NCBI RefSeq assembly: GCF_008084145.1
Contig: NZ_VSDO01000003.1
Coordinates: 372,001 to 436,000, forward strand
From: Paenibacillus faecis
GTDB taxonomy: Bacteria; Bacillota; Bacilli; Paenibacillales; Paenibacillaceae
Direction: 5' to 3'
DNA: 64,000 nt
Of this stretch, positions 8,323 through 16,103 are shown in pieces. Under the pieces are notes generated by a model. That model made no database searches. It was not told the DNA's origin and was given only the letters and a program-made list of their open reading frames with translations. Position numbers and translations under genes: made by a program. Numbering within the stretch: the stretch's first letter is position 1; each line of letters begins with the position of its first letter.

Positions 8323-9875
8323 TCCGCCCGCTTCCGCTCCGACTCTTGCTTATAGGCCGACGGAAGCACGCCCGTTTTGCTTTTGAATTTGCTTATAAAA
8401 TAATCCGCGTTCGGGTAGCCGACCTGCAGCGCGATCTCCGTAATTTTCATCTGCGTGCGCTTCAGCAGCCTTTTCGCCTCATCGATGCGTTTATCGTGCA
8501 AATACTCGTTAAAGGTTTTGCCCGTCTGTTTTTTGAACAGTTGGCCGAGGTAAGTGGCGTTCAGGTGGTATTGCTTGGCTAAGTCCTGAAGCTGCAGTTT
8601 GCTCCGGTATTCCCGGTCCACATGCCGAATCACGTGAAACATCGTATTGTTTTCGTTTTTGAGCCGCAGCTCGGAAAGAAGCGAATCCGCTTCGCGGCAG
8701 AGGCCGTGGATATACCGCTTTAACGCCGGGTAATCCCGGACCTCGCTTAACCGCCCGCAGTTTCCCTGTACGCGCTGCATGTACGCGTCCGGTGCTCCTT
8801 CCATTTCCAGAACCACCCGGCAAAGGCGAAATTCCAGATCGGCCACATGAGCCTTTGCGGCCGCAAGCCCGATCCGGCGTCCGAGCAGTGCATCGAAAAC
8901 CTCATCCAAAGCCGAGTCAAGCTTGGCCGTGTCCCCGTCGACCGTGCAGTCCAGGAGGCAGCCGAGCTTTTCATTGAGCAGTGCGTCCTGCCGGGGCGAA
9001 GCCGTGTTCCGGTCGCGGAAATAAAAAAGCCCCGCTTTCCCCTCGCAGCGTTTCGCCTTGCAGAGCTCCTTCGCCTGCAAATAGAGTTCGCGGATCGAGC
9101 GGATCCCTTGCGATCTCCCGCTGACGGCGACGATCGCCGACGAAGGGGCACCCGTCCCCGGTCTCCCGCACGGCCGGCTCGGCGGTAAGCCAATCTCCTG
9201 CAGCCGGTGTTCCGAATGGACGGACGCCGGAAGAATAAACCCGATGCGGGCCGCGCCATCTTGAAAAGAGCGCAGCGGCTCCTCGGGAAATAGAACGCGG
9301 AATTGACGTTCTACCTCGGCGTAATCCTCCACGCCGTCCACCAGCACGCAGACCAGTTCTGCGTCGGGCGGAAGGTTCAAGCCCCGGATCGCTTGCTGTT
9401 CCAGGTCTTCGTTGTACTCGCCCTGCGTCAACCGCCCCAGGATATGGCTCGCGAACAGCCGCTGCCGCTGTCTGTGGGCTTCTTCCGCCGCAAGTTCCCC
9501 CTGGATTTGAGAGCCGAGCCGCCGTAAAATCGCCTCGATCTCTTCTTCATCGACCGGCTTCAGCAAATATTCCGCAACCCTTTGGCGCATCGCCGTCCGG
9601 GCGTAACCGAAATCGTCGTAGCCGCTCAGCACCACGAATTTGGGGGGCCGCTTCAGCGCCCGGTTCGAACGTTCGATGAGCTCCAGACCGCCGATCACCG
9701 GCATTCGTATGTCCGTCAGCACCAGTTCGGGCATGAGCCGCTGGATCAAGCCGAACGCCTCCGAGCCGTTGGAGGCCTCGCCGCATACTTGAAAACCGTA
9801 ATGCTCCCACCTGATCATGGTCCGGAGCCCCTCCAGAACCAACGGCTCATCATCAACCAAAAGAACATTCATCAT
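8319..9875 (-). CDS. AraC-type response regulator, YesN-like (second of two, first gene of operon)
   Basis: 518 residues. The receiver domain has D8, D9, E10 and phosphoacceptor D55 (VLTDIRMP), followed by a ~280-residue linker region and a C-terminal AraC domain (about 415-515; ITEIALQVGYPNADYFISKFKSKTG). AAAGGAG lies 11 bases before the MMN start, so either Met may be used. It is the first gene of a three-gene operon, regulator-kinase-regulator, with the kinase overlapping by four bases. Its receiver and DNA-binding domains clearly resemble those of the other regulator, but the middle regions differ, so the two probably have distinct targets or outputs. Confidence 0.92.
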   Translation of the reverse strand: MMNVLLVDDEPLVLEGLRTMIRWEHYGFQVCGEASNGSEAFGLIQRLMPELVLTDIRMPVIGGLELIERSNRALKRPPKFVVLSGYDDFGYARTAMRQRVAEYLLKPVDEEEIEAILRRLGSQIQGELAAEEAHRQRQRLFASHILGRLTQGEYNEDLEQQAIRGLNLPPDAELVCVLVDGVEDYAEVERQFRVLFPEEPLRSFQDGAARIGFILPASVHSEHRLQEIGLPPSRPCGRPGTGAPSSAIVAVSGRSQGIRSIRELYLQAKELCKAKRCEGKAGLFYFRDRNTASPRQDALLNEKLGCLLDCTVDGDTAKLDSALDEVFDALLGRRIGLAAAKAHVADLEFRLCRVVLEMEGAPDAYMQRVQGNCGRLSEVRDYPALKRYIHGLCREADSLLSELRLKNENNTMFHVIRHVDREYRSKLQLQDLAKQYHLNATYLGQLFKKQTGKTFNEYLHDKRIDEAKRLLKRTQMKITEIALQVGYPNADYFISKFKSKTGVLPSAYKQESERKRAE

Positions 9876-9907
9876 CCGTTCATCCGCTCCTTTGGGCGAT
9901 ATCTTTC

Positions 9908-9945
9908 CTTATACTTGACAGATATCCGGAATGTAAGCGTAACCA
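9908..9945 (-). promoter_or_regulatory. Promoter of the two-component operon overlapped by a CcpA cre site
   Basis: On the minus strand, TTACAT (9931-9936) and TATAAG (9908-9913) are separated by 17 bases, a good sigma-A promoter. The plus-strand 15-mer ATGTAAGCGTAACCA at 9931-9945 fits the Bacillus cre consensus WTGNAANCGNWNNCW at every fixed position and covers the -35 box. This predicts glucose repression of the sensor system and, through it, of the sugar-transport operon. Confidence 0.65.
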
Positions 9946-9955
9946 CAACTATATG

Positions 9956-9975
9956 CTACCATACTTGTATGGTAG
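9956..9975. promoter_or_regulatory. 20-bp inverted repeat upstream of the two-component promoter
   Basis: CTACCATACTTGTATGGTAG has perfect 9-base arms around a TT centre. It lies 20-40 bases upstream of the predicted -35 element of the regulator-kinase-regulator operon. It has no T-run on either side, so it looks like an operator or activator site rather than a terminator. The cognate protein is unknown. Confidence 0.45.
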
Positions 9976-10020
9976 TTGGAATACAAAAATAAGGGGCTCC
10001 CGCTCCAATATACAGACGAA

Positions 10021-10048
10021 AAAAAACTCCTCATAAAAGGAGTTTTTC
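10021..10048 (-). terminator. Intrinsic terminator after the small exporter-like gene
   Basis: Arms AAAAACTCCT (10022-10031) and AGGAGTTTTT (10038-10047) enclose a six-base loop. The A-run at 10021-10026 becomes the U-tract for minus-strand transcription, and the hairpin lies just after the stop at 10053. It could also act on plus-strand transcripts. Confidence 0.8.
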
Positions 10049-10052
10049 TCGC

Positions 10053-10529
10053 CTAGATCCAGTTAATATAGCTAAAGCCATATACGGAGCTCACCGTCAT
10101 GACGACGGTCCATACGGCCAGGCTGACGCCCATCCAGCCGATGACGCGGGTCCGCGAAGAACCGAACGTCAACGCCATCAAAGCCGCGAGGTCCGTGCCG
10201 ACCAGCACCGGCGCCAACAGCGCCAGCCCGGGCAGGCCGTAGCGCTCCCACAGGTTTCTGGCGCGGGTCTCCCTTTTGTTCTCGGCCGCGACGCCTTTCG
10301 CCGCTCTCCGTTTGTCGCGCCAGTTCCGGTACGTATTGAACAGGAGCCCCAACAGTACGATCATAAGAAAATTGCCGGCAAATCCTACGACGGCGACGGC
10401 GATCGGCTGTAACCCCCAGACGATTCCGGCCGGAACCACGATAAACACATCAAGCCAAGGCGCGGCCGCCAGCAGAAATAGAGCGGCATATTGCCAGATC
10501 CCCTCGGCCTGTTCTGCCCATTCCAACAT
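10053..10529 (-). CDS. Small multidrug-export-like membrane protein (Sm_multidrug_ex family)
   Basis: About 158 residues starting MLEWAEQAEG (ATG at 10527-10529, GGGGGA ten bases upstream); a reading from 10628 would begin inside the preceding terminator hairpin. There are three to four membrane spans: about 12-32 (ALFLLAAAPWLDVFIVV), 38-60, and two C-terminal spans, with a basic cytoplasmic loop (NWRDKRRAAKGVAAENKRETR). The motif ERYGLPGLALLAPVLVGTD and the overall pattern resemble PF06695, whose members are annotated as small multidrug exporters although transport is poorly documented. It follows the mhq genes but is separated from them by a terminator, so it is probably transcribed independently. 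Confidence 0.6.
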   Translation of the reverse strand: MLEWAEQAEGIWQYAALFLLAAAPWLDVFIVVPAGIVWGLQPIAVAVVGFAGNFLMIVLLGLLFNTYRNWRDKRRAAKGVAAENKRETRARNLWERYGLPGLALLAPVLVGTDLAALMALTFGSSRTRVIGWMGVSLAVWTVVMTVSSVYGFSYINWI

Positions 10530-10608
10530 GTAAGTCTCTTCCCCCAGTCCGATGCTTTGTGAAGCGATGCCTTGCGATGCAACTCCCGCTCCCTTTAAGA
10601 GCGTAATC

Positions 10609-10651
10609 AAAAAAGCGCTCCCCCGCAACCTTTGGCTGCGGAAGAGCGCTT
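10609..10651 (-). terminator. Intrinsic terminator ending the mhq operon
   Basis: AAGCGCTC (10613-10620) pairs with GAGCGCTT (10644-10651), with a further CCGCA/TGCGG inner stem. The A-run 10609-10614 gives the U-tract on the minus strand. It lies just after the flavin reductase stop at 10687. Confidence 0.8.
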
Positions 10652-10686
10652 CGATTCCATTTCGGCCGATGCTACACCGTTCGCTG

Positions 10687-11310
10687 CTATTCCGGCCGCT
10701 CCAAGGCGAACACGCCGCCGATCCGGGCGTAATTCTGCCCGGCCAGCCGGCTTACGGCCCCCAGTCCGTCGGCGTCGATGCGTCCGTCTTCATAGATCGC
10801 CTCCGCGATATGAAACCGGACCACCCGGCCGATCAGCAGGTCGGCCGCCGGAGCGTCGGCCGTGCCGCCGAGCGGAAGGCTCCGCTCCAGCAGGCACTCC
10901 ATCCGCACCTTGGCCTCGGCCACGCCGGGCACCGGGATGCACTCGCTCGCGACCGGCGTCAATCCCGCCAAGGCAGCCTCGCTCTCCTCCGGCGGCAGGG
11001 CCGCCGCCGTCGCGTTGACCTGCGCGATGTAAGCTTCATCCGCGATATGGACCACAAAAGCCCCGCGCTCCAGCGCATTGCGGGCCGTATCCTTGGACCG
11101 TCCCTGCTTGCGCTGGACGGAGACCGAAATCATCGGCGGATCGGCCGTCACGATGTTGAAATAACTGAACGGGGCCGCATTCAGGGTCCCGCCGGCGGAC
11201 AGCGTGGTCACCAACGCGATCGGCCGCGGAATAATCGTCCCCGTCAGCAGCTTGTAATTGTCCCGTTCGCTCTGGCGATCGGGGTCGATCGAACGCATAA
11301 CCGGCGGCAT
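10687..11310 (-). CDS. Flavin reductase-like FMN-binding protein
   Basis: 207 residues from ATG at 11308-11310 (MPPVMRSIDPD), preceded by GGGAGGG at good spacing. It belongs to the DIM6/NTAB flavin-reductase-like split-barrel family: YKLLTGTIIPRPIALVTT and NAAPFSYFNIVTADPPMISVS are the FMN-binding signatures, and DTARNALERGAFVVHI follows. The C-terminal ISR is LLIGRVVRFHIAEAIYEDGRID. It is the last gene of the doxX-mhqN-mhqO-mhqD operon, 33 bases after mhqD. Bacillus subtilis mhqNOD lacks such a gene, so it may supply reduced flavin or reduce quinones directly. Function is inferred from family and context. Confidence 0.85.
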   Translation of the reverse strand: MPPVMRSIDPDRQSERDNYKLLTGTIIPRPIALVTTLSAGGTLNAAPFSYFNIVTADPPMISVSVQRKQGRSKDTARNALERGAFVVHIADEAYIAQVNATAAALPPEESEAALAGLTPVASECIPVPGVAEAKVRMECLLERSLPLGGTADAPAADLLIGRVVRFHIAEAIYEDGRIDADGLGAVSRLAGQNYARIGGVFALERPE

Positions 11311-11343
11311 ATGCTTGCCCTCCCCCTCTCTCATCAGGCCATT

Positions 11344-11952
11344 TTAGGCGAATGTCCGTTGATACCATGCCGAGGCGGCGTCAATCTCGGAAGCGGACAG
11401 CTGGTGTCCGGACACTTCCCAATGAACCGTCACCTGGGCCCCCGCTTCCGTCAACAGGCGTTCCAACTCCTCCGTCTCCTCCGGCGGACAAAGCGGGTCG
11501 TTTCTGCCGGCTCCGATGAAGACGGGAACTCCGTCCAAGGCCGGCAGGTCAATCCCGCGCCGCGGCACCATCGGATGATGCAGAATAGCCCCGCGTAAGG
11601 CGTCTTTGTGATGAAAGAGCAGACTGCCGGCGATATTTGCGCCGTTGGAGTAGCCGACCGCGACCAGGTTCCCCCGGTTGAAGCCATAGGTCTGCGCCGC
11701 TTCATTCAGGAAGTCGTTCAATTCCGCGGTTCGCAGCACCAGGTCCTCCTCGTCGAAGACGCCCTCCGACAGGCGTCTGAAAAACCGCGGCATCCCGTTC
11801 TCCAGGACATTTCCCCGGACGCTCAGCACCGATGACTGCGGGGAGATGATGCCGGCCAGCGGCAGGAGATCCCGCTCGGTTCCTCCGGTGCCGTGAAAAA
11901 GCACCAGCACCGGCGCGTCCGAATTGGTTCCCTGCTGAAAAATATGCTTCAT
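11344..11952 (-). CDS. mhqD: Carboxylesterase/hydrolase MhqD
   Basis: 202-residue alpha/beta hydrolase of the phospholipase/carboxylesterase family. An oxyanion HGTGG motif is at about 20-24, the nucleophile elbow GYSNG contains Ser102, Asp152 follows GAGRN, and His183 is in SGHQL, giving a full catalytic triad. AAGGAGG precedes the start. Its ATG overlaps the mhqO stop (ATGA), so the two are translated together. In B. subtilis MhqD (YodD class) belongs to the MhqR regulon induced by methylhydroquinone and catechol; the natural ester substrate is not established. Confidence 0.9.
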   Translation of the reverse strand: MKHIFQQGTNSDAPVLVLFHGTGGTERDLLPLAGIISPQSSVLSVRGNVLENGMPRFFRRLSEGVFDEEDLVLRTAELNDFLNEAAQTYGFNRGNLVAVGYSNGANIAGSLLFHHKDALRGAILHHPMVPRRGIDLPALDGVPVFIGAGRNDPLCPPEETEELERLLTEAGAQVTVHWEVSGHQLSASEIDAASAWYQRTFA

Positions 11953-12899
11953 ACCTGATCCTCCTTCAATATCCGAACCTCAATCGGTTCCAGGTTTGCT
12001 TCGATCAGCTTCCGCTGCTCCTCGTACCAGTCGGGCAGCATTAACTTCTCGCCCAGCTTGTCCACAGGCTCGTCCCGGGCAAATCCAGGCGGATCGGTGG
12101 CGATTTCGAACAGAATGCCCCCTTCTTCCCGGAAATAGACCGCGTTGAAATACTGCCGGTCCACAATTGGGGTGACCTGGTAACCCAGCCCCGCCAATTT
12201 GTTTCTCCAGGCCGCATGTTCTTCGTCGTCTTTTGCCCGCCAGGCGATATGGTGTACGGTACCGGCCCCGCCGTTACCCGGCTCCACCGGCTTCACGTTG
12301 ATATCGATAATATTACCTAAGTCTCCGGCCGTTTTGTATCGGACGTAGGACCCGTCCTCTCCTATTTTTTCCATCCCGAATACCTGCTCCAACAACCGGG
12401 CCGTTTTCTCGGGGGACAAACTGTACAGAACCGCTCCTCCGAACCCTTTGATCGCATGGTCGGCCGGGATGCCGCCGAACGACCACGCGCTGTTCTTCCC
12501 TTCCTCCCGTTCCACCAGCTCCAGCACCAGGCCGGAAGGATCGTGGAAGCGAAGCACGGTCTCGCCAAATCTCTCCCTCTTCTCCACGGAGACCTTAAAC
12601 CGGCGCAAGCGTTCCTCCCAAAAATCCAGCGTTTCCGGAGGGATCGCATACGTCGTTACGCCGACTTGGCCTCCGCCGATCCGGCCGCGCCGGGAGCCCG
12701 GCCACGGGAAGAAGGTGATGATCGTTCCCGGATGACCCATTTCATCCCCAAAGTACAGATGATACACTTCAGGCGCGTCAAAGTTGATCGTTTTCTTAAC
12801 CAAGCGCAGGCCCAGAATGCCCGAGTAAAAATCGACGGTTTCCTGCGGTCCCGGTACAAATGCGGTAATGTGATGAATTCCTGCGGTACGTTGTGTCAT
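11949..12899 (-). CDS. mhqO: Ring-cleaving dioxygenase MhqO
   Basis: 316 residues from ATG at 12897-12899 (MTQRTAG); AAGGGGG is nine bases upstream and would overlap an alternative start three codons earlier. Two vicinal-oxygen-chelate (glyoxalase-fold) modules are visible, about 5-125 and 145-270. Likely metal ligands are His9/His10 in GIHHITAF, a His in VHHIAWRAK, and Glu in ILFEIATDPPG. The family performs extradiol-type cleavage of hydroquinones/catechols. It sits between mhqN and mhqD with only 14 bases to mhqN, as in the Bacillus mhqNOD operon. Confidence 0.92.
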   Translation of the reverse strand: MTQRTAGIHHITAFVPGPQETVDFYSGILGLRLVKKTINFDAPEVYHLYFGDEMGHPGTIITFFPWPGSRRGRIGGGQVGVTTYAIPPETLDFWEERLRRFKVSVEKRERFGETVLRFHDPSGLVLELVEREEGKNSAWSFGGIPADHAIKGFGGAVLYSLSPEKTARLLEQVFGMEKIGEDGSYVRYKTAGDLGNIIDINVKPVEPGNGGAGTVHHIAWRAKDDEEHAAWRNKLAGLGYQVTPIVDRQYFNAVYFREEGGILFEIATDPPGFARDEPVDKLGEKLMLPDWYEEQRKLIEANLEPIEVRILKEDQV

Positions 12900-12913
12900 A
12901 TTTTTCATCCCCC

Positions 12914-13534
12914 TTATAGATATTTGACGAATTCGGCCACCGGCTTGCGGTAGCCGCGCGGGCGCTGACTTGAGGCGTCCTCTTTGCCGATCGCGATGAG
13001 CATGACCGGAACATAGGACTGCGGTGTGCCCAGTACCTCGGATAACGCCGCCGGATCAAAACCGATCATCGGGCAGGTATCCCACCCAAGGTCCTTGGCG
13101 ATCAGCATCAATTGCATGGCGGACAAGCTGGCGTTGCGGATCGCTTCTTCCCGCTGGAAGACCTCGCCCCGCTCCTCGTAGAACGCGAGGGTCGACGCAA
13201 CCGTGAGGTCGTATTCCTGCTTGCTCATGGCGCCTAGCGTAAGCAGGCCCTCGTTGAGCATGGCCACATCTTTGTAAGCGTCGGGATTTCCCATCACCGC
13301 GATCACGGCGGAGGCGGTACGAATCTTGTACTGCTTGTTGGCCGCCTCGTATACTTTTTCCTTGAGTGCCGGATCTTTTACTACGACATAATGGGCATGC
13401 TGCAAATTAAATGCCGAAGGGGCGTATTTGACCAGATTGAACATCTCATTCAAATCCTGCTCCGGAATGTCTATGCCCTGGATAAACTTGCTTGCCGAAC
13501 GGCGGCTTTTCACCAAATCCGTAAATTCGCTCAT
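12914..13534 (-). CDS. mhqN: NAD(P)H nitroreductase MhqN
   Basis: 206-residue FMN-dependent nitroreductase-family protein. The N-terminal VKSRRSASKF contributes FMN phosphate contacts, NEMFNLVKYAPSAFNLQHAHYVVV is the core signature, and PMIGFDPAALSEVLG with PVMLIAIGK closes the fold. AGAGGAG precedes ATG at 13532-13534. It is the second gene of the operon, 63 bases after doxX. MhqN homologues are thought to reduce quinones or nitroaromatics before ring cleavage by MhqO. Confidence 0.9.
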   Translation of the reverse strand: MSEFTDLVKSRRSASKFIQGIDIPEQDLNEMFNLVKYAPSAFNLQHAHYVVVKDPALKEKVYEAANKQYKIRTASAVIAVMGNPDAYKDVAMLNEGLLTLGAMSKQEYDLTVASTLAFYEERGEVFQREEAIRNASLSAMQLMLIAKDLGWDTCPMIGFDPAALSEVLGTPQSYVPVMLIAIGKEDASSQRPRGYRKPVAEFVKYL

Positions 13535-13597
13535 GGTATAGTCTCCTCTTTTTCAATCATTTTTATAGAATCATTCGTCCAAGTGAGTTAATCCCTC

Positions 13598-14002
13598 TTA
13601 AAAGATCAGAGCGTCCAAAGAGTACGCACCCGCGCCCGTTAATCCCACTGCGACGGCAACGGCGATGATAAGCAGAGGATATTCGGAACCGTTCGCCGTG
13701 GACCAATAGCCGTTCTTGCCGTGAACCGTAACGATCGCCATGACCATGGTTGCCACGATCAACGCGGCCCCGAGCGGTGTCAACAGCCCGGCGGCAAACA
13801 ACAGACCGCCGACAAACTCGCCCAACCCGGCCAACACCGCCATCAACACACCCGGCTTTAAGCCGAGGGACTCCATCCAGCCGCCGGTTCCTTTTGGACC
13901 GTAACCGCCGAACCAGCCGAACAATTTCTGCGCCCCATGCGCCATAAACGATAATCCGACCACCAAACGCAAAATGAACAACCCGATAGCTATACTCATC
14001 AT
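13598..14002 (-). CDS. mhqP: DoxX-family membrane protein (MhqP-like)
   Basis: 134 residues. The start MMSIAIG at 14000-14002 is preferred because AAAGGAG lies nine bases ahead; an earlier ATG at 14011 overlaps that site. Four hydrophobic spans are present with LRLVVGLSFMAHGAQKLFGWFGG at the front and GGLLFAAGLLTPLGAALIVATMVMAI in the middle, diagnostic of DoxX/YfiD-type proteins. It is first in the mhq operon behind an MhqR-like operator. In B. subtilis an equivalent DoxX-like oxidoreductase subunit belongs to the MhqR regulon; its biochemical role is unclear. Confidence 0.85.
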   Translation of the reverse strand: MMSIAIGLFILRLVVGLSFMAHGAQKLFGWFGGYGPKGTGGWMESLGLKPGVLMAVLAGLGEFVGGLLFAAGLLTPLGAALIVATMVMAIVTVHGKNGYWSTANGSEYPLLIIAVAVAVGLTGAGAYSLDALIF

Positions 14003-14043
14003 TGATTCCATCTCCTTTGAATTTGTACTGTTACAATATTGAG

Positions 14044-14062
14044 AATCTCATTATTAAGATAT
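14044..14062 (-). promoter_or_regulatory. MhqR-like operator upstream of doxX
   Basis: The segment AATCTCATTATTAAGATAT aligns with the better palindrome before mhqR (TATCTT...AAGATA), sharing ATCT on the left and TATTAAGATA on the right. It lies 42-60 bases before the doxX start, in an AT-rich promoter region after the mhqR terminator. The published B. subtilis MhqR site has ATCT/AGAT arms of the same type. Confidence 0.55.
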
Positions 14063-14069
14063 TAGTTTT

Positions 14070-14101
14070 AAAAAAGGGCCCTAAGCTTTCTCCGCTTAGG
14101 C
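14070..14101 (-). terminator. Intrinsic terminator after mhqR
   Basis: CCTAAGC (14080-14086) pairs with GCTTAGG (14094-14100). Minus-strand transcripts end in a U-tract from the A-run at 14070-14075. It separates mhqR from the doxX operon, so the operon needs its own promoter. Confidence 0.75.
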
Positions 14102-14140
14102 ACCGGCCTTTCGCTTCTTCCGTCAAGGCATCACTCCCGG

Positions 14141-14584
14141 CTACTTAAACCCCTCCTGGGCGTATTTCCCCAACTTCTTCAACAGGGCGCTGGCCACCCG
14201 TTTCTCCTCGTCCGTCAACCCGGCGGTTGCCCGGGCGATGACTTCCGCATGCTTGGGAAAGACTTCTTCGATAAACCGGGAGCCTTTCTCCGTAATCTCC
14301 GCGTAAGTCAATCTCCGGTCTTCCGTGGAGGCTTTGCGGCAGGCGAGGCCTTTCTGCTCCAGCTTGTCGACGACATACGTAATATTACCGCTGCTCATTA
14401 AGACTTTGCCGCCGATCTGTTGAATCGGCTGCGGCCCTTTGTGGTACAGCAGTTCCAGCACCCCGAACTCCGTTCGCGTCAGTCCGTATTGGCGGATATC
14501 CCGGTCCGTGTGGGCCCCGACCCATTGACTGGCCCGCGACAGCGCGATGTGCAGATCAAGGGCGTCCTGTTGTCCATAATCCAT
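14141..14584 (-). CDS. mhqR: MarR-family repressor MhqR
   Basis: 147 residues with the MarR winged helix at about 35-105: LTRTEFGVLELLYHKGPQPIQQIGGKVLMSSGNITYVVDKLE is the recognition region, and RRLTYAEITEKG is the wing. The identity as MhqR (B. subtilis YkvE) rests on strong similarity of this region plus location directly upstream of doxX-mhqN-mhqO-mhqD. A Cys (about residue 83, LACRKAS) could be redox-active, but B. subtilis MhqR is not thought to act through thiol oxidation. Its own promoter carries a palindrome overlapping the -10 box, so it is probably autorepressed. Confidence 0.85.
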   Translation of the reverse strand: MDYGQQDALDLHIALSRASQWVGAHTDRDIRQYGLTRTEFGVLELLYHKGPQPIQQIGGKVLMSSGNITYVVDKLEQKGLACRKASTEDRRLTYAEITEKGSRFIEEVFPKHAEVIARATAGLTDEEKRVASALLKKLGKYAQEGFK

Positions 14585-14660
14585 AAAAATCTCCTCCCTT
14601 CCTTTTCGCCGTCCTATTGTGCTTCCTCATTTATCTTAATATGATTTATCTCGATGTCGT

Positions 14661-14702
14661 TTATCTTGATATTAAGATAATTCTTTTTTCGACCATTGTC
14701 AA
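14661..14702 (-). promoter_or_regulatory. mhqR promoter with overlapping MhqR-like palindrome
   Basis: On the minus strand TTGACA (14697-14702) is 17 bases from TATCTT (14674-14679). The 20-bp segment 14661-14680 is palindromic at 18 of 20 positions (arms TTATCTT and AAGATAA) and covers the -10 box, as expected of a repressor site. Two further half-site-like copies (TTATCTT, TTATCTC) follow toward the gene at about 14632-14652. Confidence 0.7.
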
Positions 14703-14728
14703 CCCCCGTTATAAAAAAAGAGCCCGCC

Positions 14729-15493
14729 TTAGGTTTCCCCGGCGACCCCTTCGAGAATCTGTTCCAGTTTTTTTCGGCTCATCATTTCATGGCCGACGTA
14801 CCGGCCGTTGTAGAAAAAGGCGAACGTCGTCCAAGGCGCGGGCGCCTTCTGCGCCTCTTCCCGCGACATGATGCGGTGCGCCCGAAACGGGATGCCCCGT
14901 TCCTCCGCAACGGCCTGCCAATCCTGCAGCACCCCGGCGGCAAACGGGCATTGCGGCGTGTAATACACCACCAGGCCGTCCTCGTTCACGGTCAGCGCTC
15001 GGGCGGTCTCCTTAAAGGACGGCAGCGGAGCCGCGTCGTTCCATCTCAACACCGCCAGCTCATAGTAAGGCTCCGCCTCGTCCACGACTTCAAAGCCGTG
15101 ATGGAGAAAAAACTTCCGCTCGCTCAAGTACGGCATCTTTTTGTCCGAAAACATATGGACCACGCCGTCCATCCCCCGCTCCCGGGCATCCGCCATACAG
15201 CGCTCCAGCAATTTTCGCGCGTAGCCCTGGCCTTTATATCTCCCGCTGACCCACAAGCAATTGATCATCATATAATTGGGGGCGTGCACGGGAACCCAGG
15301 CCGCCTCGGCAGGCAGGTATTCGATGAACACTTTGGCCCGCTCGTTCAGCCTGACAAACGTGAGACCCTCCGCCATCCGGTCCTTCAACCAGTTTTTTTT
15401 GCTGTTTACCGCCTCCTCGTAGGCTTTCGCTCCCAGAGCGCAGCAAATGTGCTCCCGATCCAGCCGTTCGGGCGTCATCTCGATTAATTCCAT
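14729..15493 (-). CDS. yoaP: GNAT acetyltransferase with YoaP-type C-terminal domain
   Basis: 254 residues from ATG at 15491-15493 (MELIEMTPERLD), with AAGGTGAGGGG upstream; a GTG at 15508 overlaps that site. The GNAT fold spans about 1-150, with the acetyl-CoA loop GRYKGQGYARKLLERC. The C-terminal third contains VYYTPQCPFAAGVL, a thioredoxin-like Cys motif, and matches the YoaP-like domain found behind GNATs in Bacillus. Its substrate is unknown. It lies 18 bases after the GyrI-like gene and probably in one operon with the WYL regulator. Confidence 0.8.
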   Translation of the reverse strand: MELIEMTPERLDREHICCALGAKAYEEAVNSKKNWLKDRMAEGLTFVRLNERAKVFIEYLPAEAAWVPVHAPNYMMINCLWVSGRYKGQGYARKLLERCMADARERGMDGVVHMFSDKKMPYLSERKFFLHHGFEVVDEAEPYYELAVLRWNDAAPLPSFKETARALTVNEDGLVVYYTPQCPFAAGVLQDWQAVAEERGIPFRAHRIMSREEAQKAPAPWTTFAFFYNGRYVGHEMMSRKKLEQILEGVAGET

Positions 15494-15511
15494 GCTCGAA
15501 CCCCTCACCTT

Positions 15512-16021
15512 TTAGGATTTTAAGGCAATGTAGATGGATACGACCGCATTCTCCGGATCGAAGTTCCGCAAATCGTACAGCTCGTAATCCGCCGTGTAAG
15601 CCCTCTGCTCGGCCGAGTTTTGGAAATAGTTCCAAATCCGCCCCCAAGCCTCGCCCACTACCTGATAGACCGGGCCCCGGCGCGTTTCAAACACTTTATA
15701 TCTGGCGGCCGCAAGGCGAGCTTCCCCGTACCCGTTTGCTTCCTGAGGACCGTCATTCGGCTGCCCCTGCCATTCATGGCCGAGAATCACCGTATACGCC
15801 CCGGAGGCATCGCTTTCGTAATCGGTATAGACCGCATAGAGCAGATGCGGATTTTGATGCTTGTCCGGATGTGGAGCACCTTCGCGGAAATAGCGGTCCC
15901 ACAGTCCCGGCAGCCGCCCCTCCGGGCCGCCTTCCTCCGCATTGGTCGTCCGCACGGAGATCCCGGCCACCCGAATTTCCCGTTCCAGCTTGAACTCTTG
16001 CAACTCTTGCTCGTGATTCAT
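15512..16021 (-). CDS. GyrI-like / AraC effector-binding-domain protein
   Basis: 169 residues forming a stand-alone small-molecule-binding (SOUL/GyrI-like, Cass2-type) domain. The N-terminal EFKLEREIRVAGISVRTTN, the central LWDRYFREG and YAVYTDYESDASGAYTVILGHE, and the C-terminal GEAWGRIWNYF followed by YTADYELYD are family marks. The key acidic residue of the ligand pocket is likely the Glu in ADYELYD. Such proteins bind cationic amphiphilic drugs or other ligands. It sits between a WYL regulator and a YoaP-like acetyltransferase. Confidence 0.8.
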   Translation of the reverse strand: MNHEQELQEFKLEREIRVAGISVRTTNAEEGGPEGRLPGLWDRYFREGAPHPDKHQNPHLLYAVYTDYESDASGAYTVILGHEWQGQPNDGPQEANGYGEARLAAARYKVFETRRGPVYQVVGEAWGRIWNYFQNSAEQRAYTADYELYDLRNFDPENAVVSIYIALKS

Positions 16022-16103
16022 CGTTGTATCGCTCCCTTCAAAGATATTTTTATTCTACAGGAGCGACCTGGACATCAGTCTGTCCAGTTTAAATTCGATT
16101 CCG

